A DNA stretch of 13,624 bases, from contig JADJUP010000001.1 in the NCBI GenBank assembly GCA_016716965.1, forward strand, positions 1 through 13,624, read 5' to 3'. A model generated the notes under the pieces. It had not been told where the DNA came from. It made no database searches and worked only from the letters and a program-made list of their open reading frames with translations. Source of the DNA: Sulfuritalea sp. Its GTDB lineage: Bacteria; Pseudomonadota; Gammaproteobacteria; Burkholderiales; Rhodocyclaceae. Shown here one piece after another: positions 1 to 7,185 of the stretch. The position numbers and the translations under genes were made by a program. Numbering within the stretch: position 1 is the first letter of the stretch; every line of letters starts with the position of its first letter.

Positions 1-8
1 CCCGAAGG

Positions 9-868
9 ATGCTTTCCCCGGACGGCATTCGCATCCATTTCCATTTTCATGGCGTTTGTAACGGCTACCTGCCGCGCACCTGCAGGGCAAGGGCACGCGC
101 GTGGCCGCCGGGATTACTGCAGAAGGACCTTGACCATTCCGTGGAACGCTACAACCCAATCCTCGACAAGCAGAAGAACGTCAACAAGGACGCCGAGGGC
201 CTGGATTGCGTGCATGAGATGAACACCATCAACCACTACGTCGGCAGTTCCGATTTCACCGGCGCGCCGGTCAGCCGATGGCAAATTCTTCTTCGGCTTC
301 TTCGCCGTGATGCTGTGGGCTTCATCGCCCGCAGGGCGCAAAGCGGCTGATGGTGCTGGCAGCGGGCTTTACTGCCGCCAAGGCGGTGAGATGGTGGTGC
401 ATCAGTTGCGCTGGGGCACATGGAAAGCCACATCGCCGCCTCTGCGTCAGCGAGGCCGGCACCTTCTTCAAGGGCGGGTTACCAAGATCAAGGTCTGGGG
501 CGACAACGTGCGCCTGATCACCACGGGTGTCATCGCCGGACTGGTCGTGGCGATGGCCGTCGTCGCCGCCGGGGCCGCAAAGATCCGCGGCTTCTCGCTG
601 CTGCTGGAGCTGGTGCCGGCGCTGATGCCGATCTTTCGTCCTCGAATACGCCGGCTGGTCTGGTTCTTCGGCACAACATGCACCCCCCTGGGGCGCCTTC
701 ACCGTCAAGCCCTTCATGCCCACGGTATTCGGCGAGGGGCAAGGTGGCGCAGTTCTCCACCTATTCCTATCCCTACTGGGGCTACGGCCTGCTGCTGATC
801 GCCTTTGGCTGCCTGATGCTGGCCGTGCTGCTGCGGCAGCGGCAGATGCGCGAGGGCGGGAGCATTGA
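9..868 (+). CDS. nosB: NosB-like membrane protein of clade II nos operon (multiply frameshifted)
   Basis: No single frame spans this gene, but pieces in all three frames join into one membrane protein. Removing one C from the run near 18-21 gives MLSRTAFASISIFMAFV, a charged start followed by a hydrophobic anchor. Further pieces include a hydrophilic, presumably periplasmic stretch (KQKNVNKDAEGLDCVHEMN, about 170-230), a membrane segment (FFFGFFAVMLW, about 282-320), VWGDNVRLITTGVIAGLVVA (about 496-555), and a last segment PYWGYGLLLIAFGCLMLAVLL (about 771-835) with a basic tail. A TGA at 866-868 in the shifted frame is a plausible stop, 7 bases before nosD. In clade II operons nosB lies between nosZ and nosD; its role in N2O respiration is not well defined. 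Position, hydropathy and the IKVWGDN/STYSYPYWG stretches support the name. At least six one-base errors must be assumed, more than in any other gene here of this length. Exact start and end are uncertain. Confidence 0.72.
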
Positions 869-872
869 GGGG
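867..872 (+). promoter_or_regulatory. Ribosome binding site of nosD
   Basis: The purine run GAGGGG lies just upstream of the ATG at 876. It supports that ATG as the nosD start rather than any upstream in-frame codon, all of which fall inside the broken nosB gene. Confidence 0.6.
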
Positions 873-875
873 ACC

Positions 876-2267
876 ATGAAGCCGAAGCGCTGGCACGCCT
901 TCCTGCCGGCCCTGCTGCTCGGTGTTTCGACAATGCTGGTGGCGCGCCCGACGGATCGCGACGCGGCCGACGACAAGCCACCTGCGCTGGGAGCGACGGC
1001 CGATCTGTCTACCGCGCCGCGCGTCGGCGTCGATCGCCCGAAGCCTACCTACATGCTGCACGAACGCGACAAGCGGGTGCATGGCCTGCGGCCCTTCCAG
1101 GAACTGGTCGACGCTGCGCCGGCCGGGTCCACGCTGCGCCCGCCGCCCGGCCGCTATGCCGGCCCGGTGGTCATGACCAAACCCCTGGTCGTCGACGGTG
1201 GCGGCCAGGTCACGATCGATGCCGGCGACCGCGGCACGGTGTTCTCCCTGCAAACCGACGGTGCCGTGCTGCGCGGATTGCACCTGACCGGCTCCGGCGA
1301 TTCCCACGATACCGACGATTCCTGCCTCGACGTGCGCGGCCATGGCAATGTGATCGAGAAGCTCGTGATCGACAACTGCCTGTTCGGCATCGACCTCAAG
1401 CAGTCGAGCGACAGCATCCTGCGCGGCAACAGGATCCGGTCCAAGCCGCGCGAACTGGGCGTGCGCGGCGATGGGCTGCGCCTTTGGTACAGCGACCGCA
1501 ACCTGATCGAAGGCAATGAAGTCGTCGATTCGCGCGACATGGTGGCCTGGTACTCGCACGACAACGTCTATCGTGGCAATGTCGGCATGCGCAGCCGCTA
1601 CTCGATCCACTTCATGTTCGCCAACAACAACGTGGTCGAAGGCAACAAGTTCTACGATAACTCGGTAGGCGTGTATTTCATGTACACCGAAGGCGGTGTG
1701 ATGAGGAACAACCTGATCTCGCACGCCACCGGCGCTTCCGGCATGGCGATCGGCTTCAAGGAGGCGAGCAACGCGTTGATCGAGGGCAACGAGATCATCT
1801 ACTGCGCGGTCGGCATCGGTTCGGATTTGTCGCCGTTCCAGCCTGACAGCAAGATCTGGGTGAAGAACAACCGCCTTGCCTACAATGGCATTGCCATCAA
1901 GCTCACCTCCGAACTCGGCGGCAATGTAGTTACCGGCAACGTCTTCGAGGGCAACCTGACCCATGTGGTCCAGGCCGGGCGCAACAAGGGCAACCTCAAC
2001 GAATGGAGCGACAACTACTGGGACGACTACCAGGGCTTCGACCGTGACGGCAACAGCGTCGGCGACACACCGTACGAACTGTATGCCTTCGCCGACCAGA
2101 TCTGGATCGAGATGCCGCCGGCGCGCTTCTTCAAGAATTCCCCGGTCATGGAACTGCTGGATTTCCTCGAACGCCTGGCGCCGTTTTCCTCGCCTGAACT
2201 GACGCTGAAGGACGAGAAGCCGCGCTTTCGCAAACCCGAGGCAGGGAAGGGCAGGGTGACCGGATGA
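876..2267 (+). CDS. nosD: NosD, periplasmic beta-helix copper-site maturation protein
   Basis: Intact 463-residue protein. NosD works with the NosFY ABC transporter in the periplasm to assemble the copper-sulfide CuZ site of NosZ. The N-terminus (KPKRWHAFLPALLLGVSTML) is a signal peptide. A CASH/right-handed parallel beta-helix domain follows, seen as many N-x-I/V-x-x-N turns (NLIEGNEV, NVVEGNKF, NALIEGNEI). The C-terminal block carries WDDYQGFDRDGNSVGDTPY and FFKNSPVMELLDFLERLAPF, typical of NosD. The open frame extends upstream to 420, but that part is nosB read through its frameshifts; 876 was chosen because it has a good ribosome site and begins a signal peptide. The gene overlaps nosG by ATGA, implying translational coupling. 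A second, diverged copy lies at 8121-9329. Very secure call. Confidence 0.96.
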   Translation: MKPKRWHAFLPALLLGVSTMLVARPTDRDAADDKPPALGATADLSTAPRVGVDRPKPTYMLHERDKRVHGLRPFQELVDAAPAGSTLRPPPGRYAGPVVMTKPLVVDGGGQVTIDAGDRGTVFSLQTDGAVLRGLHLTGSGDSHDTDDSCLDVRGHGNVIEKLVIDNCLFGIDLKQSSDSILRGNRIRSKPRELGVRGDGLRLWYSDRNLIEGNEVVDSRDMVAWYSHDNVYRGNVGMRSRYSIHFMFANNNVVEGNKFYDNSVGVYFMYTEGGVMRNNLISHATGASGMAIGFKEASNALIEGNEIIYCAVGIGSDLSPFQPDSKIWVKNNRLAYNGIAIKLTSELGGNVVTGNVFEGNLTHVVQAGRNKGNLNEWSDNYWDDYQGFDRDGNSVGDTPYELYAFADQIWIEMPPARFFKNSPVMELLDFLERLAPFSSPELTLKDEKPRFRKPEAGKGRVTG

Positions 2268-3205
2268 GCGAGAAGGAAATGCGTGACGATGGGGTGAATG
2301 CCGCCGTGCCGCCAGCGCCGACTTTTCCAGAGACCGCCACCGCCTCCGGCGGAGACACCACGTCCGGTCCGGTCGCACCCGCTGCCAAGCCGCCGCCCTC
2401 GCGCGAGCGCCTGCAGCAGGCGCGGCGGCGTGTGCTGCGCACCATCCTGCTCACCGGCGGCGTCATGGGCGCCGCGCTCTCCGGCTACCTGCCGCTGGTC
2501 TATGCGCAGAAGAAGCGCCTGCGGCCGCCCGGCGCGCTGGATGAAAAGGATTTCCTGTCGTCCTGCATCAAGTGCGGCCAGTGCGTGCAGGTCTGCCCTG
2601 TGTCGGCGATCAAGCTCGCCGACCTGGTCGACGGTTTCGGCGTCGGCACGCCCTACATCGATGCGCGCGAACAGGCCTGCGATTTTTCCTGCGATGCCGT
2701 GCAGTGCATCCTCGCCTGCCCGACCGGGTCGCTGGTGTACAAGAAGCCGGCTTTCCTCGGCGTGCGCAAGGGGGCAAAGCTCGCCGCCGCGCCCATCCTC
2801 AAGGCCAAGGAAAAGGATGCCGAACCGACCCTGAACCTCTCCGAACGCATCGGTGTCGCGCGCCTGACGCGGCCCGAGGCCTGTCTCGCGATCCAGGGCA
2901 AGGGCTTCAAGGGCCAGGTGCGCGGCGCGGCATTCAAGGGTCGCCTGCGCTACATGGACGTCGATCGCTGGAAGCCGATCAAGGTCGCCGAGCATCCCTA
3001 CGACATCGCCGAATGCGATCTCTGCGTGCGCGAATGTCCGGTCAAGGGCGCCATCTCGATCGAGACCGTATTCGCGCCCGACGGCAGCAAGCGCAAGTCG
3101 CCCGTCGTGCATGAGCCCTGCGTCGGCTGCGGCGTCTGCGAAATGATCTGTCCGGTCGAGCCGACCTGCATCGTGGTCGAAGCCAGGGAAGTGTGGAACG
3201 TATGA
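2264..3205 (+). CDS. nosG: NosG, NapG-like periplasmic ferredoxin
   Basis: Intact 313-residue iron-sulfur protein related to NapG. Together with NosH it is thought to pass electrons from menaquinol or another quinol toward NosZ. Cysteine motifs for [4Fe-4S] clusters are at C101-C104-C107-C111, C139-C143-C148-C152, C251-C254-C258 and C286-C289-C292-C296. A Tat-like signal follows the arginines at 54-56 (ARRRVLRTILLTGGVMGAAL). Unusually, this signal is preceded by about 50 residues rich in Pro, Ala and Thr, longer than the short leader expected for NapG. Starting at 2264 is supported by the ATGA overlap with nosD; an internal start nearer the arginines cannot be excluded. The gene ends in another ATGA overlap with nosH. 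In some clade II operons one or two cytochrome c genes lie between nosG and nosH; none is present here. Confidence 0.95.
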   Translation: MSEKEMRDDGVNAAVPPAPTFPETATASGGDTTSGPVAPAAKPPPSRERLQQARRRVLRTILLTGGVMGAALSGYLPLVYAQKKRLRPPGALDEKDFLSSCIKCGQCVQVCPVSAIKLADLVDGFGVGTPYIDAREQACDFSCDAVQCILACPTGSLVYKKPAFLGVRKGAKLAAAPILKAKEKDAEPTLNLSERIGVARLTRPEACLAIQGKGFKGQVRGAAFKGRLRYMDVDRWKPIKVAEHPYDIAECDLCVRECPVKGAISIETVFAPDGSKRKSPVVHEPCVGCGVCEMICPVEPTCIVVEAREVWNV

Positions 3206-4178
3206 ATCCCTTTCTGAAGCGTCGCTTTGTCGACCAGATTGCCGTGATGTTCGGCCGCGAGGCGAAGAAGCCGGCGGCGATTTCCGAGCCGGCGCAGAAG
3301 ATCCATTTCTACAAGCGCGGCAACCGCGACCTTATCGCGGAGAAGCTGCATGCGCGCGCCCATGCCGTGCATTCCAACAAGTGGCGCAACCGGCGCTGGA
3401 CGGTGCTGCTGGTCGTCAACCTGTTCTTCACGCTGTCCTTTTGGCTCGACATCCAGATCCTCGAAGGCGCGCTGACTGCCTCGCGCTTCGTCGGCTTCCA
3501 CCTGATCGACCTGAATTCGGCCCTGCAGGTGATGCTGGCGCACAAGCACATCATCAACAACCTGGTGATCGGCACCGGCACAGTCTTCGTGCTCTGGCTG
3601 TTGCTGGGCGGGCGGACCTTCTGTTCCTGGGTCTGCCCTACCACCTGCTGGCGGAGTGGGCGGAGAAGATCCACCTCTGGCTGGTGAAGAAGAAGCTGGT
3701 GACCGACCAGGCCATCGACCGGCGCCTGCGCACCCTGTCCTGGATCGTCTTCGCCGTGCTGGCGCTGGCGACCGGCTACACCGTATTCGAGGCCATCTCG
3801 CCGACCGGCATCGTCTCGCGTGCGCTGATCTACGGTCCCGGCCTGGCGTTGCTGTGGGTGCTGGCGCTGCTGGTGTTCGAAGTCTTCTTCTCGCGTCGCG
3901 CCTGGTGCCGCTATGCCTGTCCGATCGGCCTCACCTACGGCGTGGTCGGCATCCTGTCCCCCTTGCGCATCAAGTACACGCTGGACAGCTGCTTCCACGA
4001 AGGCGATTGCCGCAAGGTCTGCCTGGTGCCACACGTGCTCGACACAGTGATCAAAGGACGCGCCGTCGATACCGAAGTGCCGATCAAACCCGATTGCACG
4101 CGTTGCGGGCTGTGCGTCGACACCTGCCCGACGAGATCACTCACTTTCGATGTCAAAGGTTTTTCCAAACTACTATGA
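3202..4178 (+). CDS. nosH: NosH, NapH-like membrane polyferredoxin / quinol dehydrogenase component (one frameshift)
   Basis: Membrane iron-sulfur protein of the NapH family, the likely quinol-side partner of NosG. The N-terminal part (KRRFVDQIAVMFGRE) is cytoplasmic. Membrane segments include VLLVVNLFFTLSFWL and NLVIGTGTVFVLWLLL. The two hallmark motifs CSWVCP (about 3622-3639) and CRYACP (about 3906-3923) are both present. The C-terminus holds two ferredoxin-type cysteine sets, CFHEGDCRKVC and CTRCGLCVDTCP (about 3991-4130). The frame breaks at about 3636-3640: adding one C to the CCC run restores CPYHLLAEWAEK, and the remainder continues in the second frame to the TGA at 4176. The rebuilt length is about 325 residues, normal for the family. 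The start overlaps the nosG stop (ATGA). A single missing base in a run is more likely a sequencing error than a real mutation. Confidence 0.93.
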
Positions 4179-4188
4179 AGACCATTGA

Positions 4189-4268
4189 TCCGCAGATTAC
4201 GCAGATTTCGCGGATTAAGGCGAACCCCATTTCGGTGTTCAATCTGCGTAATCTGCGTAATCTGCGGA
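4189..4268. repeat. Palindromic intergenic repeat, element 1 (9-base tandem units in each arm)
   Basis: The left arm (4189-4216) and right arm (4241-4268) are inverted copies of about 28 bases with two mismatches, around a 24-base loop. Each arm is built of three 9-base units of the form CGCAGATTA. The outer ends read TCCGCAGATT and AATCTGCGGA. The element fills most of the 118-base gap between nosH and nosF, one of only two real gaps in an otherwise overlapping nos operon. The other gap holds a second member of the same family (5666-5793). It could be a REP/MITE-like mobile palindrome or, as RNA, a strong hairpin inside the nos transcript. No transposase is present. Confidence 0.88.
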
Positions 4269-4296
4269 AAACGCCTTTCGCTCTTCCTTCCGAACC

Positions 4297-5166
4297 ATGA
4301 TCAGTTTTTCGAACGTAAGCAAAAGCTTCCGCAAATCCCGCGTGCTCGATGCCATCAACCTGGAAATCGGCATCGCCGAGCGCGTCGCGCTGATCGGCTC
4401 CAACGGTGCCGGCAAGACCACGCTGATTCGCTGCCTGCTAGGCGAATACGCCTTCGACGGCAAGGTGACGATCAACGGCCGCGACCCGCGCCAGGAGCGC
4501 ACCGCGGTGCTCGGCAGCATCGGCTTCGTGCCGCAGTTGCCGCCGCCGCTGAAGATGCCGGTGGCGCAACTGATCGATTTTTCCGCCGCCTTGTGCGGCA
4601 CCGATCCGGCGAAGATCCACGAACTGGCGAAGCGCCTCGGCCTCGACCTCGAACCGATCCTTGCGCGGCCCTTCGTCAAGCTCTCCGGCGGCATGAAGCA
4701 GAAACTGCTGATCGCCATCGCGCTCGGTCGCGAGGCTCGGCTGCTGATCATGGACGAACCCGCCGCCAACCTCGATCCGGAGGCGCGCAAGATCTTTTTC
4801 GAGCTTCTCGCCGAGCGCCAGGACGACACCACCATGCTGATTTCCAGCCACCGCCTGAACGAAGTTTCGGCGCTGGTGAATCGCGTGATCGAGATGGACA
4901 TGGGCAAGGTGGTGCTCGACGACCGCGTCGCCGATGACGTTTCGCTTTCCGGTCAGTTCGCCTGCCGCATCGCCATCAAGCGCAGCGAGCCGGCCTTTGC
5001 CAAGGCCATGCAGGCCTGGAATTTCCGCGACCTCGGTGACGGCCTGGCCTGGGAAGGCGAGGTGCCCGGTCCCGATCGCCTGCGCTTCATGGGCATGACC
5101 TCGCGCTACGTGGCGCTGATCAGCAATTATTCGCTGGAAGAAAGCGGCAACGGGCATAGTCAATGA
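4297..5166 (+). CDS. nosF: NosF, ABC transporter ATP-binding protein for NosZ copper-site assembly
   Basis: Intact 289-residue ABC ATPase. It powers the NosDFY complex, with NosY as the membrane partner, in maturing the CuZ centre of NosZ. Walker A is GSNGAGKTT (residues 34-42), the Q-loop is near Q80, the signature is LSGGMKQ (129-135), Walker B is LLIMDEP (149-155) and the H-loop histidine is H185 (SSHRL). About 90 residues after the ATPase core form the C-terminal extension seen in NosF. The start at 4297 is the first ATG matching the family start (MISFSNVSKSFRK); no clear Shine-Dalgarno lies in front, and the upstream gap is taken up by palindromic repeat 1. The gene overlaps nosL by four bases or fewer (ATGATG). 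Confidence 0.96.
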   Translation: MISFSNVSKSFRKSRVLDAINLEIGIAERVALIGSNGAGKTTLIRCLLGEYAFDGKVTINGRDPRQERTAVLGSIGFVPQLPPPLKMPVAQLIDFSAALCGTDPAKIHELAKRLGLDLEPILARPFVKLSGGMKQKLLIAIALGREARLLIMDEPAANLDPEARKIFFELLAERQDDTTMLISSHRLNEVSALVNRVIEMDMGKVVLDDRVADDVSLSGQFACRIAIKRSEPAFAKAMQAWNFRDLGDGLAWEGEVPGPDRLRFMGMTSRYVALISNYSLEESGNGHSQ

Positions 5167-5641
5167 TGGATCGCCGCCGCTTCATCATCGCCGCCGCCAC
5201 CCGGGGTTTCGCGCTGACGCCGCTCGCAGCCGCGCTGTCCGCCTGCGGCACCAAGGGCGACTGGCCCGAAGGCATGACCGAGATCAAGTGGGACCGCGAC
5301 ACCTGCGTCCGTTGCAGCATGGTGATTTCCGACGCCGCTTCGCCGCCGAAATGCGCGGCGGCGAGAAGAACATCGTGTTAAAGTTCGACGACATCGGCTG
5401 CGCCGTGTTCTGGATGCGCGACAAGGCCGAAGGATTTCCCTGGATGGCCGAGCCGGCAACGCGCCTCTGGGTCGCCGACGCATCAGGCAAGGGCGACAAA
5501 TGGCTGGACGCGCGCAAGGCGCACTATGGCAGCGGCGCCATGTCGCCGATGGGTTACAACTACAGCGCACGCAGCTACGCCGAAGCGGGTACGCAGGGCT
5601 TCGATGAAATGCGCCAGCACGTGCTGGCCAAGGGAAAGTGA
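5163..5641 (+). CDS. nosL: NosL, outer Cu(I) chaperone lipoprotein (one frameshift)
   Basis: Periplasmic copper chaperone that donates Cu(I) for NosZ assembly. The N-terminus MMDRRRFIIAAATRG has consecutive arginines and a hydrophobic stretch ending in the lipobox LSAC, so C28 should be lipidated. The Cu(I) site is CVRCSM (C48, C51, M53), matching the CxxCxM pattern of NosL. The frame breaks at about 5330-5334: adding one C gives VISDRRFAAEMRGGEK, and the rest runs in the second frame through FDDIGCAVFW, WVADA and AHYGSGAMSPMGYNYSA, all typical of NosL. The rebuilt length is about 159 residues. It follows nosF with overlap; a 171-base gap with palindromic repeat 2 follows before nosY. The usual order nosDFYL is altered here to F-L-Y. 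Confidence 0.93.
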
Positions 5642-5665
5642 CATGAATCTGCAAAAGAAAATTTG

Positions 5666-5793
5666 TCCGCAGATTGCGCAGATTTACGCAGATGAATCGG
5701 AGCAAAGTTCGATAGTGTCGGACATTCCGTCGGGGGTGGTGTGGGCGCTGGCAACTCCCTGCTTTCATCTGCGCAATCTGCGAAATCTGCGGA
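5666..5793. repeat. Palindromic intergenic repeat, element 2 (same family as element 1, longer loop)
   Basis: The left arm (5666-5696) and right arm (5763-5793) are inverted copies of about 31 bases, differing by two substitutions and one extra base. Both again end in TCCGCAGATT / AATCTGCGGA-type termini and contain CGCAGATT units at a 9-10 base period. The loop is about 66 bases and unrelated to the loop of element 1. It fills the nosL-nosY gap. Short open frames that run across it are composed of the repeat itself and are not genes. Confidence 0.86.
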
Positions 5794-5812
5794 TAGAAGC
5801 GGGGCTTCCAGC

Positions 5813-6645
5813 ATGAAACAACTCTGGCTCACCGCCAAACTCGACATCGTCGAATCCCTGCGCGCGCGCTGGTTCCAGGTCTACAGCCTGGTGTTCGGCG
5901 GCATCGTCGCGCTGCTCTTCCTGTTCGGCCTCACCGAATCGCGCGTGCTTGGCTTCATCGGCCTCTCGCGCCTGCTGGTGACCTACATCCAGCTCACCAT
6001 GGCGATCCTGCCGATCTTCGTCCTGATCACCACCGTGCGTTCGGTGGCGGGCGACCGCGAGGCCGGCGTCTACGAATACCTGCTGTCGCTGCCGGTGTCG
6101 CTGGCGGCCTGGTTCTGGGGCAAGATCCTCGGCCGCTACATCGTGATCTTTCTGCCGGTGTTTGCCGCCATGCTGCTGGCCGTGGTCATCGCCCTGCTGC
6201 GCGGTATCGAAGTACCTTGGGGCATGTTCGGCTATTACACGGCGCTGCTCGCCGTCATGGCGGCCTGCTTCCTCGGCATCGGCATGCTGATCTCGGCGCT
6301 GGCGCGCAGCACCGACATGGCGCAGGGCGCGGCCTTCGTGGTCTGGCTGACGCTGCTCCTGTTCCTCGACCTGATCCTGCTCGGCGTCATGATCCAGGGC
6401 AAGGTTTCACCTGAGATCGCCGTGACCATGGCGCTGGCCAATCCGCTGCAGGTCTTCCGCACCGCCGCGCTGGCGCTGTTCGACCCGCAACTGATCGTGC
6501 TCGGGCCGTCGGCCTACGTCATCCTCGACCTGTTCGGCGCCTTCGGCTACAAAGTCTTCGCGCTGGTGTATCCGACCGTGGTCGGCGTCGCGGCGGCGAC
6601 GCTGGGTTACCAGATGTTCAAGCGGGGTGTACCTTGCCTTTTCAA
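5813..6645 (+). CDS. nosY: NosY, ABC transporter permease for NosZ copper-site assembly (3' end unclear)
   Basis: Polytopic membrane protein, partner of NosF and NosD. It starts MKQLWLTAKLDIVESLRARW at the ATG 5813, then shows about six hydrophobic segments (for example VYSLVFGGIVALLFLFGL, IQLTMAILPIFVLITTV, YIVIFLPVFAAMLLAVVIAL, VYPTVVGVAAATLGY). The loop SVAGDREAGVYEYLLSLPVS is characteristic of NosY/ABC-2 permeases. The family length of about 275 residues predicts an end near 6640, just after YQMFKRG. No stop occurs there in any of the three frames, so the open frame runs on through the next gene; a base error near 6624-6645 has probably removed the real stop. The end given is therefore an estimate. 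The upstream in-frame extension to 5741 is repeat sequence and was not used. Confidence 0.92.
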
Positions 6646-7172
6646 GAGTGGCCTCCCGGCAGCCGGGGCGGAACCCCGGGTCGGCGCTGGCGATACGGCG
6701 ATTCTTCGTGCTCGCGCTCCTTTTCGCGGGCACGGCGCATGCCGCCGGCAGCGACGCCCTGTTCGCCGCGAAGCTCGTCAGCAGCGAGGACAAGGTGGTC
6801 GCGCTCGAGACCTGGCGCGGCAAGCCGCTGATCGTGAACTTCTGGGCGCGCTGGTGCGCGCCCTGCCGCGTCGAGATTCCGGAACTGATCAAGACCCAGG
6901 AAAAGTACGGCAAGCGTGGCCTGACCGTGATCGGCATCGGCCTCGAAGACAAGGCAGAATCGGTGCGCGACTTCATGAAGGCCTACGAGATGAGCTATAC
7001 GGTATTGCTGGCCAAGACCGGCGGCATCGAGCTGATGCAGGCGCTGGGCAACACGCGCGCTGGCCTGCCCTTTACCGTGGCCATCGGACCGAAAGGCAAT
7101 ATCGTCGCCAGCAAACTGGGTGCCATGAACCGCGCCGAACTTGACGCCGCCGCCGAGGCGGCTCTGAAATAG
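6627..7172 (+). CDS. TlpA/ResA-type thioredoxin-like protein
   Basis: Periplasmic thiol-disulfide oxidoreductase of the TlpA/ResA class. A hydrophobic leader (IRRFFVLALLFAGTAHA) is followed by a thioredoxin fold with active site WCAPC (cysteines encoded at 6855-6857 and 6864-6866) in NFWARWCAPCRVEIPEL. The cis-proline loop is AGLPFTV. Proteins of this class keep cysteines of apo-cytochromes or copper sites reduced. Next to nosL, nosY and an SCO gene, a role in reducing ligands during NosZ copper loading is a reasonable inference, not shown. The start is uncertain: 6627 and 6648 are both GTG, neither has a good ribosome site, and the nosY-tlpA junction is damaged. The real start is probably shortly before the arginines of the leader. 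The stop TAG at 7170 is secure. Confidence 0.85.
   Translation: MYLAFSRVASRQPGRNPGSALAIRRFFVLALLFAGTAHAAGSDALFAAKLVSSEDKVVALETWRGKPLIVNFWARWCAPCRVEIPELIKTQEKYGKRGLTVIGIGLEDKAESVRDFMKAYEMSYTVLLAKTGGIELMQALGNTRAGLPFTVAIGPKGNIVASKLGAMNRAELDAAAEAALK
6655..6679. repeat. Short GC-rich hairpin at the nosY/thioredoxin junction
   Basis: CCGGGG (6663-6668) pairs perfectly with CCCCGG (6674-6679) across a 5-base loop. An alternative stem CCCGG (6655-6659) with CCGGG (6663-6667) overlaps it. No T-run follows, so it is not a convincing terminator. It lies exactly where no stop codon is found in any frame. Confidence 0.45.
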
Positions 7173-7174
7173 AC

Positions 7175-7179
7175 AAGGA
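7175..7179 (+). promoter_or_regulatory. Ribosome binding site of the prenyltransferase gene
   Basis: AAGGA lies 6 bases before the ATG at 7186, just after the thioredoxin stop at 7172. It fixes the start of the prenyltransferase. Confidence 0.65.
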
Positions 7180-7185
7180 CGAAAA

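Noticed and set aside
420..2267. Single 615-residue open frame suggesting a NosB-NosD fusion
   Set aside because: The part before 876 mixes out-of-frame nosB sequence with only the last nosB segment in phase. A ribosome site and signal peptide mark 876 as the nosD start, and an out-of-phase TGA at 866 fits the nosB end.
714..2378. Long minus-strand open frame (554 residues) opposite nosD
   Set aside because: It is the GC-rich shadow of nosD: His/Val/Ala-rich low-complexity translation, no family motifs.
2027..3112. Minus-strand open frame of 361 residues opposite nosG
   Set aside because: Composition is that of antisense codons of nosG; cysteine motifs are on the plus strand.
4185..4200. 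FNR/CRP-type site (TTGAT half site) upstream of nosF
   Set aside because: Only one half matches and it overlaps the repeat end; the expected ATCAA half is missing.
4189..5793. CRISPR-like array from the repeated CGCAGATT units
   Set aside because: The units are contiguous 9-base tandem repeats within inverted arms, without regular unique spacers.
5643..5816. Small open frame across the nosL-nosY gap
   Set aside because: It is encoded almost wholly by the palindromic repeat arms and has no ribosome site or protein-like features.
5741..7144. 467-residue open frame suggesting a longer NosY
   Set aside because: Before 5813 it is palindromic repeat, and after about 6645 it is the thioredoxin gene read out of frame (no WCAPC).
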